Below are positions 26,075 through 35,669 of a stretch of 64,000 nucleotides of DNA, one piece after another. Position numbers and translations under genes: made by a program. The notes under the pieces were generated by a model. It was not told where the DNA came from. It saw only the letters and a list, made by a program, of their open reading frames with translations, and searched no databases. Numbering within the stretch: position 1 is the first letter of the stretch; each line of letters opens with the position of its first letter. Source of the stretch: JBBDWK01 sp040902885 (GTDB lineage Bacteria > Acidobacteriota > Terriglobia > Bryobacterales > Bryobacteraceae); contig JBBDWK010000073.1 in the NCBI GenBank assembly GCA_040902885.1, positions 34,750 to 98,749 of the forward strand, given 5' to 3'.

Positions 26075-27202
26075 TTAGGCTTCGAGGAGTGAACCTTTTT
26101 TCGTGCCGCTGGAAGAATGTTCCAGTTGTTCGCGCCCGCCGCCGTTGCCCGTGCGGCGCCGCCAGACATGGATGAGACCGATGGCCGTGGCCAATACCAC
26201 GGGCCCCAGCACCAATCCCGCCGCGCCGAACACAGACAGCCCGCCTACGATGGCGAAGAAGACCGGTACTGTGTGTACATGCAGACGCTTCCCGACAATG
26301 ATCGGATACAGGATGTTATCGATCAGGCTTACGACGACCAGTCCCCAACTGAACAAAATCAGACCGCGCACCCAATCGCCGGTCAGCATGAGGTAAATTG
26401 CCGCGGGCGCCCAGATCAGGAAGGCGCCCAGCAGAGGGATGACGGCGAGAATGGCCATGATGAGGCCCCACGTCAGCGGCGCGGGCAGGCCGACCAGCCA
26501 GAACATGAAGCCGCCCGTGGCTCCTTGAGCCATGCCCACGACGAAGATTCCGAAAAGGGTGGCGTAAATGGTGTTGGCCACACTGTCGAACAGCTCGTCG
26601 GTTTCGTCTTCCGCAAGCGGAACCAGCGAACGTACGCCGCGCAGCAGCTTGCGGCGATCCCTGAAGAAATAGAACAGAACGAAGAAGGTGATCAGCAGCT
26701 CCGCCATTGCCCAAAGGGAACCCGACACAAGAGCGCCGATGCGAGCCGTGACCGCCTCGCCCATCCGTTCGAACTCGCGATTGAGGTCCAGATGTTGCAC
26801 GGCCCAATTCATGAGCACCCCCAGGCGGGGATACTGCCGCGCGACGGTCTCCCAGCGGCTCAAGCCTCCCTGCTGATAGATCTCAACGGCGTTCGCGGCT
26901 TCGGCCAACAGTTCGTTGGCAACCACGATGGCGGGAGCGACGACGATGAGGGCCACCGCTACGACGGAGATCGCGGCCGCCAGACCGGGGTTGCGCACAC
27001 GTTGAGCGATGCGGCGGTGCACGGGATATCCGACCACGGCCAGAGCCAACGCCCAGGCCAGGGAGGTAAGAAACGGACGCACCAGCAGGTAGCAGAGGTA
27101 CAGCACGGCGGCGGTAACCGCTATCAGCGCCAGTGCGAACGCTCGCTCGCGACTGAGCCAGAACGCGCCGCGAGGCGCAACGGTATCGGTTTTAGCGGCC
27201 AC
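26075..27202 (-). CDS. AI-2E family transporter (PerM/YdiK-like permease)
   Basis: 375-residue integral membrane protein with seven to eight hydrophobic segments in the order typical of UPF0118/AI-2E permeases. An early pair lies at about 20-60, another at 75-100, and four C-terminal segments follow an amphipathic middle region. The family block LVGLPAPLTWGLIMAILAVI and IPLLGAFLIWAPAAIYL is present. Family members have been linked to autoinducer-2 export and to Na+/H+ exchange, so the substrate is uncertain. Starts with GTG at 27202, 69 bp after the SDR gene. Confidence 0.88.
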   Translation of the reverse strand: MAAKTDTVAPRGAFWLSRERAFALALIAVTAAVLYLCYLLVRPFLTSLAWALALAVVGYPVHRRIAQRVRNPGLAAAISVVAVALIVVAPAIVVANELLAEAANAVEIYQQGGLSRWETVARQYPRLGVLMNWAVQHLDLNREFERMGEAVTARIGALVSGSLWAMAELLITFFVLFYFFRDRRKLLRGVRSLVPLAEDETDELFDSVANTIYATLFGIFVVGMAQGATGGFMFWLVGLPAPLTWGLIMAILAVIPLLGAFLIWAPAAIYLMLTGDWVRGLILFSWGLVVVSLIDNILYPIIVGKRLHVHTVPVFFAIVGGLSVFGAAGLVLGPVVLATAIGLIHVWRRRTGNGGGREQLEHSSSGTKKGSLLEA

Positions 27203-27271
27203 GGCCCTGCGCTTCCCGATTCCACCGAAAGGATGGATTGTAGGACCACTCCGGTGGACGTGCCGCGCGGG

Positions 27272-28363
27272 TCATCGCGCCTCTTGAAACTGCAACTCGG
27301 CCGGCAGCGGCAGATGGTTGATGAGGTACCAGCTTCGGGGGTTCTCTTTGAGCCTTGCAACCATCTCGGGGATAGTATCGCGGAGACGGTGACGCGGCTC
27401 CCATCCCAGTTTGAGCCCTGCCCGGCCAATGGACACGGGATAGTCGGCATCCGCGAGATCGATCATCCACGGATGGATGAAGACATCCCCGTTGCCGGAT
27501 AGCTTCAGTTGCACCCGCGCGCCCATGCGCGCCAGCCATTTCGGAACGCGAATGGTTGGCCATGGCTTGCCGTGCAGGAGCTCGCCCAGCATCTGCTGCA
27601 TCTCGGCGTAGGTCACCACTTCGGGCTCGGCCACCAGGAAGACCTCCTGGGGCTCGAGCTTCTCGCGGCGCTCGACGGTCCGGCGCAGGCAGTCCGCCAG
27701 ATCCTTGATGTGGACAAAGGCCTGGCCGCGATTGGAATTGCCGGGAAAGAAATAGCTCTCGAACTGCCGCTCGTGAATGCGGCGGATGTGTTGCGCGATG
27801 GGAATGGAGTGGCAATCCTCGTCGTACGCGCCCGCCATGCGTAGAAGAACGATGGGAATGGAGCCGCGCTCCCTGCGAATAACGCCTTCAGCCTCGAGCT
27901 TCGAGCGCGGATATTCCCATGCGGGACCAACGGGCGAAAATTCAGCGATCACCTGGCCGGCCGCCGCCGGCCGGTGCACCAGCATGTTACTCGAGAAGAC
28001 GAACTGCCCGGTCTCGAAAGAACCCAACTCGCGCATCAGGCGGCGCGTGCCCTCAACGGTAAGCTGCTGGTAGAGGGGGCTGGGCGCGCCCGAAAAATCG
28101 TAGTAAGCGGCCAGATGGATTACGCTGGCCAGCCGCGTCCCATGCCTCTCGCGAACCGCCTGCATCGCTTCTCGCACGGCGCGGTCCTGGGTGAAGTCGC
28201 ACTCGATCCAATCGTGTGCCCGTCCGGTTGGGTCGGGCGACTTCACATCCAGGCCGATCACTCGGTGCTCGCGAGAGAGGACGGCCGTCGCTGCACGGCC
28301 GATGTAGCCCGCGGCGCCGGTGATTAAAACGACCGGTCTTTCGTCGTCGCGCATCGCGATCAC
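27272..28363 (-). CDS. NAD-dependent epimerase/dehydratase (extended SDR)
   Basis: 363 residues. The NAD motif ITGAAGYIGRAA lies near the N-terminus. Ser-Tyr-Lys catalytic positions appear as FVFSSNML and WEYPRSKLEAE (YPRSK is the YxxxK motif, about residue 150), and the substrate domain continues to the end. Extended SDRs act on nucleotide sugars or related alcohols; the substrate is not evident. The start is GTG 28363, which overlaps the Hsp20 stop, or ATG 28354. Coupled translation with the Hsp20 gene is likely. Confidence 0.87.
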   Translation of the reverse strand: MIAMRDDERPVVLITGAAGYIGRAATAVLSREHRVIGLDVKSPDPTGRAHDWIECDFTQDRAVREAMQAVRERHGTRLASVIHLAAYYDFSGAPSPLYQQLTVEGTRRLMRELGSFETGQFVFSSNMLVHRPAAAGQVIAEFSPVGPAWEYPRSKLEAEGVIRRERGSIPIVLLRMAGAYDEDCHSIPIAQHIRRIHERQFESYFFPGNSNRGQAFVHIKDLADCLRRTVERREKLEPQEVFLVAEPEVVTYAEMQQMLGELLHGKPWPTIRVPKWLARMGARVQLKLSGNGDVFIHPWMIDLADADYPVSIGRAGLKLGWEPRHRLRDTIPEMVARLKENPRSWYLINHLPLPAELQFQEAR

Positions 28364-28923
28364 GAAGTCTGCTTGCCGCCTGGTTTATCCGTCCGGATAG
28401 GAATCTCCCGGCGCGAGTGAGCGGCCTCGAGCACCGGAATCGTCACTTCCAGCATGCCGTCCTGGAAGCGCGCTTCCGCCTGATCGCTCTTCGCCCCCGC
28501 AGGCAGGGGAACGCACCGGTAAAAGCGGCCGTAGCTGCGTTCGGACCTGACGAAACCCTCGCCGCTTTCCTCGCGGCGGCTCTTGCGTTCTCCCTGGATG
28601 ATGAGAGAGTCTTCCGCGATTTCAATATGCACGTCGTCTTTGCGGATGCCCGGAAGCTCCGCGGAAACCTTGAGCTTCCCTTCCTCCTCGGACACTTCCA
28701 CGGGGGGCGCCCATCCGCGTGCGCTCGCGCCGCCGAGGCCCTGAAAAGCACGGTCCATCTCCTCGGTGAAACGTCGCATCAGCGTAAACGGACTCATGTT
28801 GAAAAAATCGCCCGGGCGGAGGGTCCAGAGCGGCGCGAATGTGGGGGTTAGATCGCGTTCTTCACCGGTTTCCCGGGGATCGGATTTCTTGCCGGCGTCG
28901 GGTTTGGTTGTAAGGGATGCCAT
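28360..28923 (-). CDS. Hsp20 / alpha-crystallin small heat-shock protein
   Basis: 187-residue chaperone that holds unfolding proteins. The alpha-crystallin domain spans about 75-175 and shows WAPPVEVSEEEGKLKVSAEL, GIRKDDVHIEIAEDSLIIQG, RSYGRFYRCVPLP and DGMLEVTIPV. The N-terminal arm is charged, with a central RPGDFFNMSPFTLMRRF block typical of class A sHsps in this phylum. A GGAGGACAAACT-like ribosome-binding site precedes the ATG. Neighbouring phosphoribosyltransferase, SDR, permease and antiporter genes suggest a stress-response locus (inference). Confidence 0.95.
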   Translation of the reverse strand: MASLTTKPDAGKKSDPRETGEERDLTPTFAPLWTLRPGDFFNMSPFTLMRRFTEEMDRAFQGLGGASARGWAPPVEVSEEEGKLKVSAELPGIRKDDVHIEIAEDSLIIQGERKSRREESGEGFVRSERSYGRFYRCVPLPAGAKSDQAEARFQDGMLEVTIPVLEAAHSRREIPIRTDKPGGKQTS

Positions 28924-28989
28924 AGTTTGTCCTCCTTATTTGTTTTGCGGCTCTCCAACCGGAATACGGGCAAACCGAATGCCAACCCG

Positions 28990-29643
28990 TCAGGAAACCC
29001 CGGCGCCCGCCCTCTCGAGCAGGTCGCCGACCTCGGCATCCGAGATCTGGGGGAATCTTTCGTACCACAGGCCGACGGCGTAGAAAGGCTCGGGGGTGTG
29101 CAAACATACCATGTCGTCCACAAGGGCGGCCATCTGCCGGCAAATCTCCGAAGCGGCGACAGGAACCGCCACCACTACCTTGGCCGGCGTTTGCTCGCGC
29201 AGCGCGGCCACTGCCGCGCGCATGGTGGAACCGGTGGCGAGCCCGTCGTCCACCAGGATCACGGTACGTCCGGCGATGGTTGGAGGCGGATGATCGCCGC
29301 GGTACAGCCGCTCCCGGCGCCGGAGTTCTTCCTGTTCGCGAGCTGCCACCGCATCAATCACCTCACGGGAGATTCGCAGATGGCGAACCACGTCTTCATT
29401 GACGACGCGAATGCCGCCGCTGGCGATGGCTCCCATGGCCAGCTCCTCATGGCCCGGCACGCCCAGCTTGCGCACAAGAAAAACGTCCAGAGAAAGATTG
29501 AGCGCGGTGGCAACCTCGAAGGCGACGGGAAGGCCGCCCCGGGGAAGGCCCAGAACAAGTCCCTTGGGATGATTCCTGTACAACGCAAGCCGTTCAGCCA
29601 GTTGGCGGCCTGCATCCGCCCGGTCTTTGAACCAGGGCTGCAT
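28990..29643 (-). CDS. Phosphoribosyltransferase-domain protein
   Basis: 217 residues from the ATG at 29643. The PRPP loop VILVDDGLATGSTM at about 130-143 is the type I PRTase signature, and a second conserved segment LGLPRGGLPVAFEVA near 35-50 is typical of the stand-alone PRTase family often found beside Hsp20, dienelactone hydrolase or universal-stress genes. Function of this family is not defined. I prefer 29643 because the homology begins there; an extension to 29694 or 29766 would run into the divergent antiporter start. Confidence 0.85.
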   Translation of the reverse strand: MQPWFKDRADAGRQLAERLALYRNHPKGLVLGLPRGGLPVAFEVATALNLSLDVFLVRKLGVPGHEELAMGAIASGGIRVVNEDVVRHLRISREVIDAVAAREQEELRRRERLYRGDHPPPTIAGRTVILVDDGLATGSTMRAAVAALREQTPAKVVVAVPVAASEICRQMAALVDDMVCLHTPEPFYAVGLWYERFPQISDAEVGDLLERAGAGVS

Positions 29644-29721
29644 ACGACTAGTATGAAGCAAGCGGAGTTCCTTTCGAGCCGAAGGGCGGCGCATATCGCC
29701 CCTCAAGCTACAATCGCTTGA

Positions 29722-30942
29722 ATGCTTGCCTTTCTTGTTTCGGACGCCGGCGGCGAGGCCGCGCACATTCCTCTGGCCATGTTGATCGTGTTTGCGTCGG
29801 CCAAAATCATGGCCGAGTTGTTCGAGCGATTCAACCAGCCGGGAATTGTGGGCGAAATTCTGGCCGGCATCCTGATCGGACCGGGCGTGCTGGGGTGGCT
29901 TCAGCCGGACGAGTTTCTGCGCGCGCTCTCCGACCTCGGTGCGATGTTTCTGCTGTTCCGGGTGGGCCTGGAGGTGAAAGCGTCCGAACTCATGGCGGTC
30001 GGCGGCACCGCGGCCACGGTGGCGGTCTCCGGCGTGGTAGTGCCGTTCGTGCTGGGCTGGGGAATCATGACCTGGTGGGGGGCGAGCCAGATCGAGGCGT
30101 GGTTCACGGGCGCGGCGCTAGTGGCCACGAGCGTGGGAATCACGGCCCAGGTGCTCTCCGCCAAACGGTTGCTGCATGCGGTCGCGAGCAAGATCATTCT
30201 GGCGGCGGCCGTGATCGACGACGTGCTGGGCCTCCTGGTGCTGGCAGTGGTCAGCAGCGTCGCAAGCGGTAAGGTGGACCCGGCCGGGCTGATTATGACG
30301 GCCGTTCTGGCCATCGGCTTCACGCTGGTGGTGGCGCGGTGGGGCACCAGGACGATGAGCCGTGTTGTGCCGCGGGTAAACGAAAACCTGCGGGTGGGCG
30401 AGGCGCAGTTCTCCATGGCCATGGTCCTGCTGTTCGGTCTGGCTCTGCTGGCCGTATACACCGGAGTGGCGGCGATCGTCGGCGCCTTCCTGGCGGGCAT
30501 GGCGTTGGCGGAAAGCACCGGCGAAAGAGTACACGACCTGGCGCACGGCGTCACCGAGCTTCTGCTGCCGTTCTTCCTTGTGGGCATCGGGCTGTTCTTC
30601 GACCCGAGCGTGTTCTCCGATCCTTCGAACATCGTGCTGGCCGCCATCATTCTGGTTGCGGCGATTGTCTCGAAGTTCGTGGGGTGCGGGTTGGGGGCCT
30701 GGAGATTGGGCCGCGCGGATGCGGTGCGCGTGGGAGTGGGCATGGTGCCGCGGGGCGAAGTGGGCATGGTGGTGGCGCAAATCGGCATGGGGCTGGGCAT
30801 CCTGACGGATTCGACGTACGGCGTGGTGGTGTTCATGGCGATTGCCACCACCATGGTGGCGCCACCCCTGCTGGGCGTGGCTTACCGGGGCATGGCGCCG
30901 GCTCCGGAGCGGGAGCAGGAGGAGCGGTTCCGCCTGGGTTGA
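29722..30942 (+). CDS. Cation:proton antiporter (CPA2 / NapA-KefB type)
   Basis: 406-residue membrane protein with about 12 hydrophobic helices. Signature segments are FNQPGIVGEILAGILIGPGVLG (helix 2), LGAMFLLFRVGLEV, and AAAVIDDVLGLLVLAVVSS, in which the adjacent Asp pair of helix 5 is the ion-binding site of electrogenic CPA2 exchangers. GIGLFFDPSVF and VGMVPRGEVGMVVAQIGMG follow. It lacks a TrkA-N domain, so it is the short NapA-like form. Divergent from the phosphoribosyltransferase; the 78 bp between them must hold both promoters. Confidence 0.93.
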   Translation: MLAFLVSDAGGEAAHIPLAMLIVFASAKIMAELFERFNQPGIVGEILAGILIGPGVLGWLQPDEFLRALSDLGAMFLLFRVGLEVKASELMAVGGTAATVAVSGVVVPFVLGWGIMTWWGASQIEAWFTGAALVATSVGITAQVLSAKRLLHAVASKIILAAAVIDDVLGLLVLAVVSSVASGKVDPAGLIMTAVLAIGFTLVVARWGTRTMSRVVPRVNENLRVGEAQFSMAMVLLFGLALLAVYTGVAAIVGAFLAGMALAESTGERVHDLAHGVTELLLPFFLVGIGLFFDPSVFSDPSNIVLAAIILVAAIVSKFVGCGLGAWRLGRADAVRVGVGMVPRGEVGMVVAQIGMGLGILTDSTYGVVVFMAIATTMVAPPLLGVAYRGMAPAPEREQEERFRLG

Positions 30943-31018
30943 CCATGCGGGCCGGCGGGGGCCTTGCTTCCGGCCTCCGGGAGTGCGATAACTGCGGGGG
31001 GAAAGGAGCCGCAACAAC

Positions 31019-31972
31019 ATGACATGTCCGGATTGCGGGATCGATCGCAGGCACTTTTTGAAAACAACGGCGCTGGCTGGGGCGGGAGTCGCAATGGCCG
31101 CGCCGCCGAAGGGTTCTCCAGAGACTTTGGTAACGCATCTGTATAAGAGCCTTACGCCGGAACAGCGCAAGACGATCTGTTTTGGTTTCGACGACCCGTT
31201 GCGCTCGAAGGTGGACGCCAACTGGCACATCACTCCGGCCCGGGTTGGGAAGTCGTTCACGCCCGATCAGCAGGCCATGATCGGGGAGATTTTCCGGGGG
31301 CTGCACAACCCCGAGTTTGTGGACAAGGTGATGCTGCACGTGAAGGAGGATGCGGGCGGCCTCGAGAACTACTCCGTGGCGCTGTTCGGGACGCCCGGAT
31401 CGGGCGGGTTCGAGTTCGTGGTGACGGGACGCCACTGCACGGTGCGGTGCGATGGGGATTCGGTGGAGGGAGCGGCGTTCGGCGGGCCGATCTTCTACGG
31501 TCATCAGGCGGGATCCAACTTTACGGAAAAGCCGGACCATCCGCTGAATGTCTACTGGTATCAGGCAAAGCGGGCGAACGAGGTATTTCAGGCGCTCAAC
31601 GGTAAGCAGCGCTCGATGGCGCTGCTGGGCGATCCGCGTGCGGAGAAGTCCACGGAGACTGTCGCGCTGGCGAAGGGCAAACAGCCGGCCGGGCTGCCGG
31701 TTTCGGAGATGACGCGCGATCAGCGGGGACTGGTGGAAAAGGTGCTTGGCGATTTGCTTCTGCCATACCGGAAGCGGGACAGCGAAGAGGCCATGCGGCT
31801 GATACAGGCGAGCGGTGGGGTAGAGGGGCTGTCAATGTCGTTCTACAAGAATCTGGATCTGGGGAACGACGAAGTGTGGGACGTGTGGCAGCTCGAAAGC
31901 CCAAGCATGATCTGGTATTTCCGCGGCCATCCCCACGTACACACCTGGGTGAACATCAGGGCTCACGCCTAG
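31019..31972 (+). CDS. DUF3500 protein with Tat signal
   Basis: 317 residues. The N-terminus MTCPDCGIDRRHFLKTT has a twin-arginine motif and then a short hydrophobic region, so it is probably exported. The remainder matches the DUF3500 pattern: HLYKSLTPEQRKTICFGFDD, FGGPIFYGHQAG, and the end PSMIWYFRGHPHVHTWVNI with a His cluster that may bind metal. Catalytic activity of the family is not established. AAGGAG lies about 10 nt before the ATG. Confidence 0.82.
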   Translation: MTCPDCGIDRRHFLKTTALAGAGVAMAAPPKGSPETLVTHLYKSLTPEQRKTICFGFDDPLRSKVDANWHITPARVGKSFTPDQQAMIGEIFRGLHNPEFVDKVMLHVKEDAGGLENYSVALFGTPGSGGFEFVVTGRHCTVRCDGDSVEGAAFGGPIFYGHQAGSNFTEKPDHPLNVYWYQAKRANEVFQALNGKQRSMALLGDPRAEKSTETVALAKGKQPAGLPVSEMTRDQRGLVEKVLGDLLLPYRKRDSEEAMRLIQASGGVEGLSMSFYKNLDLGNDEVWDVWQLESPSMIWYFRGHPHVHTWVNIRAHA

Positions 31973-32002
31973 TTCGAGCGGAAGAGCGGCACAGAACCGC
32001 GC

Positions 32003-32017
32003 GCGTAAGCAAGCGGA
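32003..32017. repeat. 15-bp dispersed motif (GCGTAAGCAAGCGGA)
   Basis: An exact copy occurs at 59881-59895, directly beside the hairpin repeat. Here it lies just upstream of tRNA-Ser. It is probably part of the same dispersed repeat family, though the copies share little beyond the 15 bp. Confidence 0.5.
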
Positions 32018-32055
32018 CCCTGTGATAGAGTGTAAGGGCAAGCTGCAACCGCGCC

Positions 32056-32879
<824 letters not shown>

Positions 32880-33273
32880 TCAGTTACGAACGTATCAGAT
32901 GGCGTCAAAAGCCACCATGAATGCATGTGTCCGCGGCCTCAGATCGGTACTATAACCGTACGGCTCGATCGCCGCTGTATTGAGCTATATCCTGGAGCTT
33001 GGGATGTTGTTGGGTGAAGCGAGAGTACGATCAGGGGGGCCCAAGGCTCGACTATGGGAATCTCTTTCGGCTAGCGAGGTTGGGTTTCAAGGACTCCGGT
33101 GCGCGTCCAACCCCAGGGGGCGCGACGCAAGAAGCGCTACGCTTTCTGATTCGATAATGCTGTAAAATCCGTTGCATCGCCACGCCCAACCAGACGATTT
33201 TCGCTATCCCTTTCAAAATGGATGGATATAACTGCACCAACTGTACCTGCCCGTCCCGCCAATCCTGAAGTTT
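32880..33273. other. Non-coding gap within the island
   Basis: 394 bases between two minus-strand genes. I see no coding frame with normal composition, no tRNA and no clear terminator. The part at about 33060-33160 is GC-rich with short runs and could be repeat-derived, but I find no second copy in the window. Confidence 0.4.
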
Positions 33274-33633
33274 CTAATCCCGTGGTGGGTTGAAGCCAAT
33301 TGTGCGCTCCCGTGACGTGCTTTGATACGAGAAGTAGTTCAGCACGCCGTCGATCTTCATTACGAGGAATGAGCGCTCGCAATAGTTCTTTGTGGAGTAG
33401 CTCACTCTGCCAGGCCGTCTCATTGTCGCCATCTGGACGGCAACAACGCGCGGCCGCACCTCCGGCGTCGGGACACGGAAGCTGCCGAGGTCATGTCCGG
33501 TCGCCGTCTCCAGCAGATCGAGGATCGCGTTGAATTCGGCTACCCACTTCTCATGAACCTCGTAATGCTCGGGTAGGTTCGCCTTCAACGAGTTCAGCCG
33601 GGCATAGGCTTCCACTAGGGCGGTACCGCTCAT
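33274..33633 (-). CDS. Small hypothetical protein
   Basis: 119 residues with a helical N-terminal half (ALVEAYARLNSLKANL, EKWVAEFNAILDLLE) and a shorter C-terminal part with SYSTKNYCERSFLVMKIDGVL. Composition and a standard ATG start argue for a real gene. I recognise no named family. It lies between tRNA-Ser and its remnant copy, so it may be island cargo. Confidence 0.55.
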   Translation of the reverse strand: MSGTALVEAYARLNSLKANLPEHYEVHEKWVAEFNAILDLLETATGHDLGSFRVPTPEVRPRVVAVQMATMRRPGRVSYSTKNYCERSFLVMKIDGVLNYFSYQSTSRERTIGFNPPRD

Positions 33634-33836
33634 GCCCGAATCATATCGCGCTCACAATGCGCGAAACAAGTCGCATCAGAAACGTTCGGGCCGATTCTGT
33701 TGCCAGATTGCTACCGACGGCTCAAAGCGCGACGGTTGCGAGGGGACCAAGAAGGAGGGAGAGACTCCCCGCGATACTGAAAACCCGCACTCAGCGGTAT
33801 AGGTCGGGATGCCTGGAAATGGCTGAACGTGCATCG

Positions 33837-33895
33837 CTAGACCGTCATAAGGCCTTAAAGCTCTACCGAGGGTTCGAATCCCACCCTCACCGCCA
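33837..33895 (+). pseudogene. Decayed tRNA-Ser 3' fragment (attachment-site remnant)
   Basis: From the anticodon region to CCA it matches tRNA-Ser at 32091-32149 with five substitutions, including 32 identical bases across the variable arm and T-loop. The substitutions break the T-stem (GAGGG/CCCAC) and the acceptor partner, and no proper 5' half precedes it, so it is not a functional tRNA. Confidence 0.85.
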
Positions 33896-33917
33896 GATGG
33901 TTACCAGATGGCAGGAA

Positions 33918-34328
33918 TCAACTGACCTTCCGCAGCACGTCTTCCACCGCCTCCGGATGCTTCGCGATAACCGCCAGCAACACGCGGGTGGGTGCGTCCG
34001 GGCGCGACCTGCCCTGTTCCCAGTTCCTCAGCGTGGCTGGCGGGAAGCCGAACCTCGTGGCGAACTGTGCTTGGCTGAGGCCCATCTTCGTCCGGACCTT
34101 ACGCACGTCAACTTCTGGCACATGGACCAGTGTCACACGCACGTTGTCATTCTCGCCTCGCATCCATGCGATAGCCTGCCCCAGCCCCTCGGTGATCCGT
34201 GCACCAACCGCTAGCCGCTTTCCTGAGCGCGCCGCCGCTTTCTTGGCCGGCCGTTTACTTTTCGTCTTCGTATGCACTCCTGCCCCCCCTAGCTCAGTCT
34301 CAACGTCCATCAATGGGAGCATTGCCAC
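33918..34328 (-). CDS. Helix-turn-helix antitoxin-like protein (HigA/NadS type)
   Basis: Up to 136 residues. A lysine-rich N-terminus leads to an HTH domain at about 80-130 with RTKMGLSQAQFATRFGFP and LRNWEQGRSRPDAPTRVLL, the pattern of HigA2/NadS antitoxins that pair with RelE-like toxins. No RelE-like gene is next to it. Instead a PIN-domain gene ends 15 bp upstream, so it may have lost its toxin or serve the PIN locus as regulator. The true start may lie downstream of the first ATG, near the KTKSKR stretch. Confidence 0.78.
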   Translation of the reverse strand: MAMLPLMDVETELGGAGVHTKTKSKRPAKKAAARSGKRLAVGARITEGLGQAIAWMRGENDNVRVTLVHVPEVDVRKVRTKMGLSQAQFATRFGFPPATLRNWEQGRSRPDAPTRVLLAVIAKHPEAVEDVLRKVS

Positions 34329-34343
34329 CAGAGCCCTCCGGCT

Positions 34344-34751
34344 CTACCAATTCAGGTCGTAGAACCTGACGACCGTCACCAGTCGAGTCCTGTACATCGG
34401 CTTCGTCGGCTTCTCGCCTGTGACCAGAACTTCACAACGGGAAAGATTCGCTGCCGCAATGTGCATGGCATCCATCACGGGAATGCCATGTTTACGAGCT
34501 TCTCGTTCCCCTATTTCAAAGATGCGGTCGAGATTTCCGAAGCAGGTGGCGCTGGCGAAGTAGGTATTGTAGAACTCGATCTCAAGCTGGCTTTTCTCAT
34601 GGGACGCCTGGAGCATCACTTCCAGTCTCAGAAAGGGGCTGTAGTAGAAAGTCCGATCTGGATTCGAAAGAATGCGGAGGGCTCGTTCTCGGATTGACGC
34701 GCTCCCGCGAAAACCCATGATCAGCACATCGGCATCAACGAATGTCCGAAT
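34344..34751 (-). CDS. PIN-domain protein (VapC-like toxin candidate)
   Basis: About 135 residues. PIN nucleases need a first-strand Asp. Here FVDADVLIMGF supplies it, followed by later acidic positions in FLRLEVML and the VMDAMHIAAA block of the C-terminal catalytic Asp. The standard starts (GTG 34727) would cut off that Asp. The only in-frame candidate that keeps it is ATT 34751, with AGGAG 8 nt upstream, placed just after the stop of the small upstream gene. VapC-type toxins cleave tRNA or rRNA. The pairing with the small upstream protein fits a toxin-antitoxin operon. Confidence 0.72.
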   Translation of the reverse strand: MRTFVDADVLIMGFRGSASIRERALRILSNPDRTFYYSPFLRLEVMLQASHEKSQLEIEFYNTYFASATCFGNLDRIFEIGEREARKHGIPVMDAMHIAAANLSRCEVLVTGEKPTKPMYRTRLVTVVRFYDLNW

Positions 34752-34763
34752 TCCGGCAACTCC

Positions 34764-34970
34764 TCACGCACCGCCCCGCAATGCCACCAGTGATCGGCGA
34801 ATCTGCCGAATCGACAGTGGCCGCACCCCTTGCTTAGCAGCTAGCTCACTAAGCTTGTATAGCTTCTCACCAAGAGGCGATATTGGCCTCTGTGCGCTAG
34901 GGGTGGCCCGCTGGCGCCGTCCCGAGGTCTGGCTTCGTGTCTCCAAATGATCCTTGGCTGAGATCGTCAT
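34764..34970 (-). CDS. Small protein upstream of PIN toxin (candidate antitoxin)
   Basis: 68 residues from ATG 34970 (a GTG at 34976 is the alternative). Basic and mostly helical, with KLYKLSELAAKQGVRPLSIRQ forming a likely helix pair near the C-terminus. I recognise no antitoxin family, but size, order (before toxin) and a spacing of 12 bp to the ATT of the PIN gene fit an antitoxin. Function is inference. Confidence 0.45.
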   Translation of the reverse strand: MTISAKDHLETRSQTSGRRQRATPSAQRPISPLGEKLYKLSELAAKQGVRPLSIRQIRRSLVALRGGA

Positions 34971-35123
34971 GGTCACTCAAATTATGACGTTGTTCCGTCC
35001 TTGAAGCAATACAAGCGTCAAGGGTTTCCACAGAAATATTCCATCCATCGCAGGATGATACACTGACGAAGACGAAGGCCGCAGAAGGGTTTACACACAG
35101 CAATCTTCCAATCCAGGGGTCTA

Positions 35124-35669
35124 GTGGCGCAAACTTCAATCTGGTACCCGTTGAGCGAATTCTATGCGGAGTTGCAACTGCCTTTGCCGGAAGTCAGGCG
35201 AGTGGAGCCCGCCGGGATGCCGGATCCGTACCGCCGCTTGCTGGTTCACGACCGCGACATGACGCCCACGCTCGAAGCCGCTCACGGGCGAAAGATTCAT
35301 GTGCGCGTGCTCAAGTACATGGTTGACGACGATGCCATCAACCGGCTCGTCGTGCTCGTGCTGGACGACGATGAGACGGCCGTGGAAGTGGGCGCCATCC
35401 GGATCTTCCTCGGGCGCCTTCCGCCAGCCGCTAGACAGTTGGTTCTTCAGCACCGCGAACCCTTCGGCACCATCCTCCGGGAAAACGCCGTGCCTCACTC
35501 CAGCCGCCCGGCCGGCTATTTTCAGGTTACGGCGGACTCCCTGCTGGCCGGCGCGCTTCGACTCAACGAATCGGGCGCCTTGTACGGACGGAGAAACACG
35601 ATCTGGAGTTCGGACGGAGAAACGCTGGCCGAGGTGGTCGAGATTCTACCCCTATTACCGGACCCCTAA
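35124..35669 (+). CDS. Chorismate pyruvate-lyase-like protein
   Basis: 181 residues resembling the UbiC/DUF98 fold. It shows LLVHDRDMTPTLEAAHGRKIHVRVL (the region that in lyases holds the catalytic Arg), INRLVVLVLDDDETAVEVGAIRI, HREPFGTILRE and the closing VEILPLLP. True chorismate lyases make 4-hydroxybenzoate; this member is more divergent, so catalysis is uncertain. It starts with GTG at 35124 preceded by CAGGGG. The 3' end overlaps the peptidase gene tail by 15 bp. Confidence 0.6.
   Translation: MAQTSIWYPLSEFYAELQLPLPEVRRVEPAGMPDPYRRLLVHDRDMTPTLEAAHGRKIHVRVLKYMVDDDAINRLVVLVLDDDETAVEVGAIRIFLGRLPPAARQLVLQHREPFGTILRENAVPHSSRPAGYFQVTADSLLAGALRLNESGALYGRRNTIWSSDGETLAEVVEILPLLPDP

Noticed and set aside
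33918..34328. HTH protein as a phage repressor or excisionase
   Set aside because: The motif and single-domain length fit HigA/NadS antitoxins; no phage genes are near.
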